Shown piece by piece: positions 18,237 to 26,626 of a stretch of 64,000 bases of DNA (its first letter is position 1; every line of letters begins with the position of its first letter). The stretch lies in NCBI GenBank assembly GCA_021792635.1, contig JAJYUH010000001.1, forward strand, positions 74,515 to 138,514, in the 5' to 3' direction. Origin of the DNA: Natronospirales bacterium (GTDB lineage: Bacteria; Pseudomonadota; Gammaproteobacteria; Natronospirales; REEB76). A program made the translations under genes and the position numbers. Below the pieces are notes generated by a model. The model was not told where the DNA came from. It searched no databases and saw only the letters and a list, made by a program, of their open reading frames with translations.

Positions 18237-19157
18237 GTGCGCATCGCCTTTGCCGGTACACCCCGCTTTGCCCTGCCGGCGCTGAATGTGCTGGTAAAGG
18301 CACGGCATGACATCGTCGGCGTGTGGACGCAGCCTGATCGGCCCGCCGGCCGCGGGCGCAAACTGTCCACTTCAGCCGTGAAACAGCGCGCGCTGGAACT
18401 CCGCCTGCCGGTGCATCAGCCGGGGACCTTTAAATCCGTGCGGACACTGGCGGAAATCAAAACCGCCGCCCCCGATGTCATGGTGGTGGCGGCATACGGT
18501 TTGTTGCTGCCGTCCGCCGTGCTCGGTATCCCCCGCCACGGCTGTCTGAATATCCATGCGTCGCTGCTGCCGCGCTGGCGCGGTGCCGCGCCCATCCAGC
18601 GCGCCATCCTCGCCGGTGATGCGGAAACCGGTGTCACCATCATGCAGATGAACAGCGGTCTGGATACCGGCGACATGTTGGCGGTGCGCCGCACAAAAAT
18701 CCATGACACCGATACGGCACAGACATTGCACGACAGGCTTGCGTTATCAGGAGCCGACGCCATGCTGGAAGTACTGGCGCAGTTACCCGGTGTACGTCAC
18801 CTGCCACAGGACCACACGCAAGCCACGTACGCCGCTAAACTTTCCCGCGGGGAAGCGGCACTGGACTGGACGCTGTCGGCCGTGGCGCTCGCCCGGCGGG
18901 TGCGTGCCTACAATCCCTGGCCGGTGGCATACGCCCGCTGGCAGGGGAAGGTGCTGCGCATCTGGCGCGCGTGGGCAGTTTCCACGGCCGTTGGCGCCGT
19001 TTCCGGCACGGTGATTAACGCGGACCGCAGGGGGATTGATGTAGCCACCGGCGATGGCGTATTGCACATTGACAAGCTGCAACCGGCAGGGGGACGCATC
19101 ATGTCAGCCGCAGACTTCAATAACGCCCGCAGCCTCGCGGGCACGCGTTTCGATTGA
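18237..19157 (+). CDS. fmt: Methionyl-tRNA formyltransferase
   Basis: Formylates Met-tRNAfMet using 10-formyl-THF. The 306-residue protein starts at GTG 18237 behind an AAGAGG ribosome site. The N-terminal catalytic domain shows RIAFAGTPRFALPAL, the formyl-THF/catalytic motif GCLNIHASLLPRWRGAAPIQ (Asn, His and the Ser-Leu-Leu-Pro loop) and the Asp in MNSGLDTGDML. The C-terminal tRNA-binding domain begins near residue 205. Its stop overlaps the rsmB start (TGATG). Confidence 0.97.
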   Translation: MRIAFAGTPRFALPALNVLVKARHDIVGVWTQPDRPAGRGRKLSTSAVKQRALELRLPVHQPGTFKSVRTLAEIKTAAPDVMVVAAYGLLLPSAVLGIPRHGCLNIHASLLPRWRGAAPIQRAILAGDAETGVTIMQMNSGLDTGDMLAVRRTKIHDTDTAQTLHDRLALSGADAMLEVLAQLPGVRHLPQDHTQATYAAKLSRGEAALDWTLSAVALARRVRAYNPWPVAYARWQGKVLRIWRAWAVSTAVGAVSGTVINADRRGIDVATGDGVLHIDKLQPAGGRIMSAADFNNARSLAGTRFD

Positions 19158-20464
19158 TGGCCGCCGCCTCGCTGCGTGCGTTGGCGGCGCAGGTGCTGAC
19201 CGGTGTATTGCAGGATGGCGCCCATCTGAGCGCCGCATTGCGACAGCGGATGCCGTCCCTGCCGCTGGCCCATGATGCGGCTCTGGTGCAGGAACTTTGT
19301 TACGGCACTCTGCGATTCCGGCCACGGCTTGAGTTCTGGCTTTCCAGGCTGCTGCAACAGCCGCTCAAGGCCCGTGATGGCGATATCCATGTGTTGCTGC
19401 TCCTGGGCCTTTACCAGCTCGCGGAAATGCGCATACCGGCCCATGCGGCCGTGCAGGAAACCGCGGAAGCCTGCCGGCATCTGCGCAAGGAATGGGCGGT
19501 GAAGCTGGTGAATGCGGTGCTGCGCCGTTTCCAGCGTGAACGGGTCCGGCTGCAGGCGGAACTGTCCGGAAATGAGGCGGCGCTGTATGCTCACCCGCGG
19601 TGGCTCCTGCAGCGTATCCGTGCCGACTGGCCACGGGACTGGCAGGCGATTCTGCATGCCAACAATTCCCGGCCGCCGTTCAGTCTGCGGATCAATCGTC
19701 GCGTCACCACACGCGCCGACCTGTTGGGAGAATTCACCGCGGCGGGCATGGCGGCGCAGCCCGGGGGCTTTTCGGCGGACGCCATCGTGCTCGCGCAGCC
19801 GCTGCATGTGGAAATGCTGTCTGGATTTGCCGCCGGAAAATTTTCCGTGCAGGACGAGGCGGCGCAATTGGCTGCGGAGCTGCTGGACGTGGAGGCCGGC
19901 ATGCGCGTGCTGGATGCCTGTGCGGCGCCGGGCGGCAAGACCTGTCATCTGCTGGAATGCTGCCCCGATACCGGGGAAGTGCTGGCCATAGACAGCGATG
20001 CCGAACGCGCGGGAAAAATTCACGAGAATCTGCGGCGTCTGAGATTACTTGCCCGGGTGGTTGTGGCCGATGCCGCCCGGCCTGATACGTGGTGGGACGG
20101 CCGTCCTTTCGAGCGCATTCTGCTGGATGCGCCCTGCAGCGCCAGCGGCGTGATCCGCCGCCACCCCGACATAAAGTCACACCGCAGCCCGCAGCAGGTC
20201 GCGACGGCGGTGACGCTGCAGGCGCGGCTGCTGGCGGCACTCTGGCCGCTTCTGGCCCGCGGCGGTAAGCTGCTGTATGCCACCTGTTCGGTCTTCAGCG
20301 CGGAAAATGCCCGCCAGATGGAGGCCTTCCTCACGCAGCATGTCGAGGCGCGGCCGGTGGAGATTCACGCGGCGTGGGGCGCAGGCGCCGGCCCCGGCCG
20401 GCAGATCCTCACCGGGCAGGGCGGCATGGACGGATTCTATTATGCTTGTATGGAAAAAATCTGA
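19157..20464 (+). CDS. rsmB: 16S rRNA (cytosine-967-C5)-methyltransferase
   Basis: S-adenosylmethionine-dependent enzyme that methylates C967 of 16S rRNA. The 435 residues have an N-terminal NusB-like helical domain (residues 1-140) and a Rossmann methyltransferase domain with the SAM loop VLDACAAPGGKTCHLLE. The two catalytic cysteines are in LLDAPCSASGVIRRHPD and LLYATCSVFSAEN. The start at ATG 19157 overlaps the fmt stop, indicating translational coupling. Length is normal for RsmB. Confidence 0.96.
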   Translation: MAAASLRALAAQVLTGVLQDGAHLSAALRQRMPSLPLAHDAALVQELCYGTLRFRPRLEFWLSRLLQQPLKARDGDIHVLLLLGLYQLAEMRIPAHAAVQETAEACRHLRKEWAVKLVNAVLRRFQRERVRLQAELSGNEAALYAHPRWLLQRIRADWPRDWQAILHANNSRPPFSLRINRRVTTRADLLGEFTAAGMAAQPGGFSADAIVLAQPLHVEMLSGFAAGKFSVQDEAAQLAAELLDVEAGMRVLDACAAPGGKTCHLLECCPDTGEVLAIDSDAERAGKIHENLRRLRLLARVVVADAARPDTWWDGRPFERILLDAPCSASGVIRRHPDIKSHRSPQQVATAVTLQARLLAALWPLLARGGKLLYATCSVFSAENARQMEAFLTQHVEARPVEIHAAWGAGAGPGRQILTGQGGMDGFYYACMEKI

Positions 20465-20479
20465 CGGGCCCCCGGACGC

Positions 20480-21082
20480 ATGATTCGCAGCCCCATCTCT
20501 GTTCCAGCTGTATGCCGATTTGCGGCAGCGCTGCTGGCCTGTGCCCTGATCATCGGCAGTTCCGCGCCGGCGGCGCACGCCAACAATGGCCAGGGCGGTT
20601 TCGTGATTCGCACCGCTTATACGGAGCTCCTGAATGGCGTCTATTATCTGGATGCCGACGTGAACCTCAACATGAGCGAGGATGCGCTTAACGCGCTGGA
20701 GAACGGCGTGCCGCTCACGGTGGAATGGCAGATCGAGGTCATCAAGCACCGACGCTTTATCTGGGACAAGACCGTGGCGGAACTCACGGAGCGTTACCAG
20801 ATCAGTTATCATCCCCTTACCCGCCGATTTACCATAAAAAACCTGAACAGTGGCGAGCAGCAAAGCTTTGCCAGCTATCGCGATGCCATCACCACTCTGG
20901 GAGAGGTAAATGACTTGCCGGTAATTGACGCAAGCCTGCTGGAGCCGCACACGCGCTACATGATCCGCATGCGTGCGGTGCTGGACATAAAGGATTTCCC
21001 CGGTCCGCTGAAACTCATTGCTTCGCTGTTCCGGGGCTGGGATCTGTCCAGCGACTGGTACGCCTGGGTGCTCGCCTCATGA
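20480..21082 (+). CDS. DUF4390 exported protein
   Basis: A 200-residue protein with a signal peptide (FAAALLACALIIGSSAPAAHAN) followed by a beta-rich DUF4390 domain: TAYTELLNGVYYLDADVNLNMSEDALNALENGVPLTVEWQIEV, then ERYQISYHPLTRRF and LASLFRGWDLSSDWYAW-like closing residues. It sits 15 bp after rsmB and its stop overlaps the ntrY start, a position it holds in many gammaproteobacteria. It is presumably periplasmic and may relate to sensing by the NtrY-like kinase; no function is known. Confidence 0.88.
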   Translation: MIRSPISVPAVCRFAAALLACALIIGSSAPAAHANNGQGGFVIRTAYTELLNGVYYLDADVNLNMSEDALNALENGVPLTVEWQIEVIKHRRFIWDKTVAELTERYQISYHPLTRRFTIKNLNSGEQQSFASYRDAITTLGEVNDLPVIDASLLEPHTRYMIRMRAVLDIKDFPGPLKLIASLFRGWDLSSDWYAWVLAS

Positions 21083-23289
21083 GGCGTTACGCCATGCCAA
21101 TCGTGATCGCTGCCGGCATGATCGTCATGCTGGTGTCGCTCATCCTGCTTTCCAAGAGCACCCAGAATTCCACGGACTTCGATCGCCTGCATGTGGGATT
21201 GCTGCTGCTGAACGCCATTGCCGTAGTGGTGCTGCTCATCGTCATCGGTTTCAATCTGTTCAGGCTGATACGACAGTATCAACGCAATGTCACCGGTTCC
21301 CGGCTTACCACGCGGCTGGTGACCATGTTCGTCGCGCTCGCAATTGTACCGGTGGTACTGGTGTACTATTTCTCCATCCAGTTCATCAGCCGCGGCATTG
21401 ATTCCTGGTTTGACGTGCGTGTGGAACGGGCGCTGGGCGATGCGATTGAACTGTCGCGCACGGCACTGCAGTTGCGCGTGCGGGAGTTGCTGGCACGCAC
21501 ACAACACATGGCCACGACCCTGACGGTCAGCAGTCCGGGGGATGTGGCGATGGAGATGGATATCCTGCGTCGCCAGAACGGCGCCACGGAATTGACCCTG
21601 TTGAGCGGCATGGACGGTCATATCATCGCTACCAGTGCCGCACAATCCGGCGCGCTGATTCCGGACCTGCCGGGGCAGCAGATGCTGATGCAGGTACGCA
21701 GCGGCAGCGCTTATGTCGGCCTGGATCCGGTGGGTGACAACGGCTTGCACATCCGCGCGTTGGTGCCGGTAACCATGGGTGGATTGTGGTGGCGGCCGGA
21801 GATCCTGCAGGCCATCTACCCCGTGGCCGACCAGCAGAGCGGGCTCGCCGACCGGGTGCAGGCGGCTTATTCCCATTATCGCGAGCTCACGGTGCTGCGC
21901 CGGCCGCTTAAGTACAGCTTCATGCTGACCCTGTCACTGGTGCTGCTGTTATCGGTGCTCATGGCGGTATGGATCGCGTTCGTGGCGGCGCGCAAGCTGG
22001 TGGAACCGATCCAGAACCTGGTGGAAGGTACGCGCGCGGTGGCGCGCGGCGATTTCAGCACGCGCCTGCCCATGCCATCACGCGATGAAGTGGGTCATCT
22101 GGTGTCATCATTCAACGAAATGACCCAGCGCCTCGCGGTGGCCCAGGAAGCGGCACGCAAGAGCCGCGCTCAAGTCGAGGCGGAACGCAGTTATCTGGGT
22201 GCGGTGCTGACCCGCCTGTCTTCAGGCGTGATTTCAGTGGACGCCAATCTGATGCTCAAGACGGCGAACCCCGCCGCCGACGAAATCCTTGGTACGGATC
22301 TGCAGCGCCATGTAGGCCGGTCCCTGGTGCCGGTCGCCGGCGATGATTCGCTGTTCGGCCAGTTTGTGGGCGCCTGCCGTGTGCAGCTCAAGGCGCAGGA
22401 AACGGAGTGGCGCGAGGAAATGGTGCTGCATGACACCACCGGCCGGCGCATGCTCATCGTGAGCTGTACCACCCTGCCGGGCACCGGCGAAGCCCCGCCG
22501 GGACACGTGATTGTATTCGATGATCTCACCGCGCTTATCAAGGCGCAGCGCGATGCCGCCTGGGGTGAAGTGGCGCGTCGCCTGGCACATGAAATCAAGA
22601 ATCCGCTCACGCCCATCCAGTTGGCTGCCGAGCGTGTACGCCGCAAATATCTCGGCAGACTCAAGGGCGAGGATGCGGACGTGCTGGATCGCGCCACCAA
22701 CACCATTGTGCAGCAGGTGGAAGCCATGAAATCCATGGTCAATGCCTTCAGCGAATATGCGCGCTCACCGACGCTGGAATTCGCGCCGCTGGATTTGAAC
22801 GCGCTGGTGCGTGAAGTGGCGGAACTCTACCGTACCCGCGAGATCGGCATGGAAATCCAGCTCAAGCTGGATGAAAACCTGCCGCCGGTACATGCGGATT
22901 CCGGTCGCGTGCGGCAGATGCTGCACAATCTCCTCAAGAACTCCCAGGAGGCGCTGGAAGGGCGCAAGCACCCGCAGGTGCAGATCACCACCCATCACTA
23001 TCGGCGCCGCGGCGAGGAGATGGCGGAGATTGTGGTGGAGGACAATGGCCCCGGTTTCGATACGGAAATTCTCGGCAAGGCCTTTGAGCCCTACGTGACC
23101 AGCAAGCCCAAAGGCACCGGACTCGGCCTCGCCATCGTGAAAAAGCTCGCCGAGGAGCACGGTGGCAGCATTCGTGCGCAAAATAGCCCCGGGAGTGGCG
23201 GCGCGCAACTCATCATCCGCCTGCCGGTTACCGAGGACGCGCGCACCACCGCGCTGCTCCGTGGCATGCAGCGGTACGCCGGCATTTAG
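21079..23289 (+). CDS. ntrY: NtrY-like sensor histidine kinase
   Basis: A 736-residue membrane kinase. Three membrane segments occur in the first ~100 residues and a fourth near 275-305, giving a periplasmic region of about 170 residues. Next come a HAMP domain (VEPIQNLVEGTRAVARGDFSTRL), a PAS domain (LTRLSSGVISVDANLMLKTANPAA), the HisKA box with the phospho-His in RRLAHEIKNPLTPIQL, and an ATPase domain (NLLKNSQEAL, VEDNGPGFD, KGTGLGLAIVKKL). It matches the NtrY architecture linked to nitrogen or redox control. Its ATG overlaps the DUF4390 stop; ntrX follows after 12 bp. Confidence 0.93.
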   Translation: MRRYAMPIVIAAGMIVMLVSLILLSKSTQNSTDFDRLHVGLLLLNAIAVVVLLIVIGFNLFRLIRQYQRNVTGSRLTTRLVTMFVALAIVPVVLVYYFSIQFISRGIDSWFDVRVERALGDAIELSRTALQLRVRELLARTQHMATTLTVSSPGDVAMEMDILRRQNGATELTLLSGMDGHIIATSAAQSGALIPDLPGQQMLMQVRSGSAYVGLDPVGDNGLHIRALVPVTMGGLWWRPEILQAIYPVADQQSGLADRVQAAYSHYRELTVLRRPLKYSFMLTLSLVLLLSVLMAVWIAFVAARKLVEPIQNLVEGTRAVARGDFSTRLPMPSRDEVGHLVSSFNEMTQRLAVAQEAARKSRAQVEAERSYLGAVLTRLSSGVISVDANLMLKTANPAADEILGTDLQRHVGRSLVPVAGDDSLFGQFVGACRVQLKAQETEWREEMVLHDTTGRRMLIVSCTTLPGTGEAPPGHVIVFDDLTALIKAQRDAAWGEVARRLAHEIKNPLTPIQLAAERVRRKYLGRLKGEDADVLDRATNTIVQQVEAMKSMVNAFSEYARSPTLEFAPLDLNALVREVAELYRTREIGMEIQLKLDENLPPVHADSGRVRQMLHNLLKNSQEALEGRKHPQVQITTHHYRRRGEEMAEIVVEDNGPGFDTEILGKAFEPYVTSKPKGTGLGLAIVKKLAEEHGGSIRAQNSPGSGGAQLIIRLPVTEDARTTALLRGMQRYAGI

Positions 23290-23301
23290 GAGGGAGACGG
23301 T

Positions 23302-24678
23302 ATGCGAGCCTCGCAGATTCTTGTGGTGGACGATGAAGCGGATATCCGCGGCATGGTCCAGGAAATCCTCACCGAGGAAGGTTATGAAGTGCTTGTGGCC
23401 GGTAATGCGGCGGAAGCGCGCGCGGCGCGTTCCAGGCACGAACCGGACCTGGTGCTGCTGGACATCTGGATGCCGGACACGGACGGCATCAGCCTGCTCA
23501 AGGAGTGGAGCCGGGGAGGGCCGCTTTCGTTCCCGGTGGTGATGATGTCGGGCCATGGCACCGTCGAGACCGCCATAGAGGCCACCAAGCTCGGGGCGCT
23601 GGATTTTGTGGAGAAACCCCTGTCACTCGCCAAATTGTTGCGCACTGTGGCGCATGCCATCGAAGTGGGACACCAGACGCGCGGCCAGCACGCGGTACTC
23701 GGTTCACGGTCGCCGCTGGAGCCCCTGGGCAAGAGCCGCCCCATGCAGGTGTTGCGCGACCAGTGCCGGCGCATGGCGCCCCACGAGGCGTCGGTCCTGC
23801 TGGTGGGGGAGGCCGGCAGCGGCCGGGAGAGCATTGCCCGCCATATCCACGCCCTGAGTCCGCGTGCGGCGGGTCCGTTCGTCAATGTGGTACTGGCGGG
23901 CCTGCATTCGAGCGAGGCGGAAATACGGTTCTTCGGTCGCGAACAAGATGGGCGTATCGAACCGGGCTGGTTCGACGCGGCGCGCGACGGCAGCCTGTTC
24001 TTGAATGAACTCACCGACCTGCATCCCGAAGTGCAGCAGTTACTGTTGAGTGTGCTGGACCGGGGGCGTTTTATGCGGGTCGGTGGGCATGCGCCGGAAA
24101 CTATTGACGTGCGCGTGATTTCCTCGGCGTTGCCTGAAATCGAGAACTTCACAGCCGACGGCCGCTTCCGCCGCGATCTTTACGCACGCCTGGAAGGCGT
24201 GGCGGTACGCGTGCCGCCGCTCAGGGATTACCGTGAAGATGTGCCGGAACTGCTGCGTTATTACACAGATGCGCTCGCGGACAGTGATAACCTCAAATAC
24301 CGGCGCTTCAGCGTGGCGGCTCAGAATCGTTTGCGCAATTATCCCTGGCCCGGTAATCTTCAGGAGCTCAGAAATATGGTACAGCGTTTCCTGGTGCTGG
24401 GCGACGACAGCGAAGTATCCCTGGAAGAAGTGGAAAGCGCGCTTGTGCCCTACAGTGCAGGCGAACCGCTGGTCAAGCAGGATCTCTTGGCTATGCCATT
24501 GCGCGAGGCCCGTGAGCAATTCGAGCGCGCCTATCTGGAACAGCAACTGCAATTGTGCGGCGGCAAGGTGGGCAAGCTGGCGGAGCGTGTGGGCATGGAA
24601 CGCACACACCTTTATCGCAAGCTTAATTCGCTCGGTATTGATTTTCGTCAGTTGGGCACGGATGATCAGGAAAGCTGA
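23302..24678 (+). CDS. ntrX: NtrX-like response regulator with degenerate AAA+ domain
   Basis: A 458-residue response regulator: receiver domain (phospho-Asp54 in VLLDIWMPDTDG), central AAA+ domain (~135-365) and a C-terminal Fis-type helix-turn-helix (LCGGKVGKLAERVGMERTHLYRKL). The ATPase core is altered. The Walker A is GEAGSGRES with Arg at 175 where Lys is expected. The Walker B is SLFLNE with Asn at 235 for Asp. The GAFTGA sigma-54-contact loop is missing, the region reading FFGREQDGRIEPGWF. It probably works as a phosphorylation-controlled DNA-binding regulator and not as a sigma-54 activator. It follows ntrY behind an AGGAGGG ribosome site. Confidence 0.93.
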   Translation: MRASQILVVDDEADIRGMVQEILTEEGYEVLVAGNAAEARAARSRHEPDLVLLDIWMPDTDGISLLKEWSRGGPLSFPVVMMSGHGTVETAIEATKLGALDFVEKPLSLAKLLRTVAHAIEVGHQTRGQHAVLGSRSPLEPLGKSRPMQVLRDQCRRMAPHEASVLLVGEAGSGRESIARHIHALSPRAAGPFVNVVLAGLHSSEAEIRFFGREQDGRIEPGWFDAARDGSLFLNELTDLHPEVQQLLLSVLDRGRFMRVGGHAPETIDVRVISSALPEIENFTADGRFRRDLYARLEGVAVRVPPLRDYREDVPELLRYYTDALADSDNLKYRRFSVAAQNRLRNYPWPGNLQELRNMVQRFLVLGDDSEVSLEEVESALVPYSAGEPLVKQDLLAMPLREAREQFERAYLEQQLQLCGGKVGKLAERVGMERTHLYRKLNSLGIDFRQLGTDDQES

Positions 24679-24715
24679 TTCATGCCGAATCCCGGATTTG
24701 CCGGGAGCCGGAATT

Positions 24716-25066
24716 GTGTCACGCAAGAAAGAAATTGACGACCTGTATTTTCGTTTTCTCAACCTCAAGAGAGCGGTGGAAGATGTCACCCGCCTCAGAA
24801 CGCTGGATGCCCTGGAGCAGGGAATCCTGACGTACATCGCCAAAGCAGGTCTCGCCGGCAAGATGCTGAATGTGAGCGACCTGATTCACAGCCGTATCGC
24901 CTCTCCGGTGACGGTGCACAAACGCCTTGGCAATCTGAAGAAACTCGGCTATATCCGCATCAAACCGCTGCGCGGCCAGTATCCTGCCAAGGCCATCGCG
25001 CTCAGTGACAAGACCGTGCGTTTCTTCAATGAATTGTCCCGCGGTATGCTGCAGATTACCCGCTAG
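24716..25066 (+). CDS. Small winged-helix DNA-binding protein
   Basis: A 116-residue protein beginning at GTG 24716 behind GGGAG. It looks like a MarR-type winged helix: an N-terminal helical part (DDLYFRFLNLKRAVEDVTRLRTLDALEQGILTYIAKA), a recognition region (SPVTVHKRLGNLKKLGYI) and a wing (RIKPLRGQYPAKAIALSDKTVRFFNELS). Such proteins bind promoter DNA as dimers. It is 37 bp after ntrX and may be part of the same transcript. The target genes are unknown. Confidence 0.7.
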   Translation: MSRKKEIDDLYFRFLNLKRAVEDVTRLRTLDALEQGILTYIAKAGLAGKMLNVSDLIHSRIASPVTVHKRLGNLKKLGYIRIKPLRGQYPAKAIALSDKTVRFFNELSRGMLQITR

Positions 25067-25074
25067 CTGTTCCC

Positions 25075-25634
25075 TTGCGACTCAAGCTGGCCATCATCGT
25101 CTGCTCGATAATCATCTGGGTGATGCTGTTCTGGCTGAATGAAGAACTGTTCTCGCATCTGGTGGAGCAGATGGGTGTGAGCTGGATATTCCTGCCTAGC
25201 GCGGCACGGCTCCTGCTGGTGCTGCTGTTCGACTGGCCTGCGGTCATCGGCCTGATTCTGGGTTCCTTCCTCACCGGGCTGCAGGTATACAGCCATGATC
25301 ATGTGCTGCTGGTGGTGGGCGCGATCCTGTCCGGATGCACGCCCTATGCCACTTTGCGGCTGATCGAATCAACCACGTGCGTTGCCGAGAATTTCAGCCA
25401 CCTCACCGCGGAGAAGCTGTTGTTGTATGCGCTCGCCTTCGCCGTAGTGAACTCCGGTTGTTACCAGGCACCTATCTGCTTTTTGGAGTGGATACCCAGC
25501 GCACGGTTTGCCTGGCTTTCTTTGCCATGGTCACAGGGGACTTCCTCGGCTCGCTCATGGTGCTGGGGGCCATCTCGGTCCTGCTGCGGGCGGTACAGCT
25601 TGTGCGCCGCACTGACCATCCCAATCCCGGCTGA
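25075..25634 (+). pseudogene. Frameshifted integral membrane protein
   Basis: Reading from TTG 25075 gives a convincing multi-helix membrane protein (LAIIVCSIIIWVMLFWLNEEL, LLLVLLFDWPAVIGLILGSFL, AEKLLLYALAFAVVNSGC) that becomes non-hydrophobic after about 25462. The membrane pattern continues in another frame from about 25466 (YLLFGVDTQRTVCLAFFAMVTGDFLGSLMVLGAISVLLRAVQL) to a TGA at 25632-25634. The parts fit one ~185-residue protein broken by a single-base change within GGTTGTTACCAGGCACC. It may be a MASE1-like sensor module without its output domain. A real mutation or an assembly error would look the same. Confidence 0.65.
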
Positions 25635-25990
25635 AGCCCGCCGCCGTTGCTTGTCCGACCTTGTCTCCCGATGCCGGTACTTGCCCCGGCATCCAGGCTT
25701 ATGTTTATATTTGTTATACACAACAGCGCGTCAGCCCTCGGGACGTGGAGGCGTAAACGCCAAAGGGGCGGGGATGAGGCCGCAGCGGCGGGCGATACCA
25801 GGATGGCGAGCCCCCGTATCCGGTGCGGGCCGTACCGGATACGGGGCCCTCAGCCCGCAGGTCATGTGGTGACTGAGCGTAACAAGATTGAACCCACCTT
25901 AGTCGGTCTCCATAAACAGCGGGTTGTGTGCAGGTATGCCGCCCGGACATGGCAGCGACCCCGGCTTTCGCGGGGATAACCGTGTCGTAG
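25635..25990. other. Convergent intergenic region with three hairpins
   Basis: No gene is supported in these 356 bp. Three stems are present: GATGCCGG/CCGGCATC at 25670-25693; a perfect 13-bp stem CCCCGTATCCGGT/ACCGGATACGGGG at 25813-25847; and a short CCCCG/CGGGG stem around GCTTTCG at about 25962-25978, resembling the common 'CCCGCTTTCGCGGG' dispersed element. The second could act as a bidirectional terminator for the membrane gene and the SPOR gene, although no T-run follows. Confidence 0.5.
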
Positions 25991-26569
25991 TCAATTGATG
26001 CGGATGACCAGCGGCTCGATGTGATTCTGCGCGAGTTTCGCACGCATGGCGTTCAACTGCTCCAGGTTCTTGATGGGGCCGATGCGCACCCGGTTCCAGG
26101 TGCTGCCGTTGTTCACTTTCACCTGCTGGATGCTGGATTCGACACCCAGCAGCGCCAGGTTGGCCTTGAGCCGGTCTGCCTCGGTGTAGTTCTGGAAAGA
26201 ACCGACCTGCAGAAAATAGGTGCCCGGCTGCTTCACCGGTCCCGGAACATCGCCGGAGCGTACTTCCTTGTCCTGGCTCGGGATGACCACCTGAAAAGAC
26301 GGCAGCAGCTTGTAGAAATCGAAATGCGGTTCCGTCGCCGTGGCGGTCGCAGGAGCGGCAGTCACGCGCGGTTTTGCCGGGGCTTTCGCCGTCTGGCTTG
26401 CGATGGGATGAATGCGCTGCTCCAGTTTCCTCCACCCCCACGGTGTACCCTGGATGATCACCGCCGTCATGATCACGCCGATCATGAACCAGCCCCAGCC
26501 GGGGAAGCCATCGGTTTTTTTGCGTGGCTTGTCCTTTGGACGCGGCGTGTGTTTGTAGTCCTTCGCCAT
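25991..26569 (-). CDS. SPOR-domain membrane protein (FtsN-like)
   Basis: A 192-residue protein with a short basic cytoplasmic tail (MAKDYKHTPRPKDKPRKK), one membrane segment (FPGWGWFMIGVIMTAVIIQG), a Pro/Ala/Thr-rich periplasmic linker and a C-terminal SPOR domain (GTYFLQVGSFQNYTEADRL...NRVRIGPIKNLEQLNAMRAKLA). SPOR domains bind denuded glycan strands at the division septum. The layout resembles FtsN, though it is shorter than E. coli FtsN. It lies 57 bp downstream of argS on the same strand, a frequent neighbourhood for this type. Confidence 0.85.
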   Translation of the reverse strand: MAKDYKHTPRPKDKPRKKTDGFPGWGWFMIGVIMTAVIIQGTPWGWRKLEQRIHPIASQTAKAPAKPRVTAAPATATATEPHFDFYKLLPSFQVVIPSQDKEVRSGDVPGPVKQPGTYFLQVGSFQNYTEADRLKANLALLGVESSIQQVKVNNGSTWNRVRIGPIKNLEQLNAMRAKLAQNHIEPLVIRIN

Positions 26570-26626
26570 TAAAAATAACCCTTTTGTTTCATGGCGAGGC
26601 AGAAATCCTGATTTTGAAGTACCGCA

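Noticed and set aside
23302..24678. Sigma-54-dependent activator
   Set aside because: The GAFTGA loop is absent and both Walker motifs carry substitutions at the key residues.
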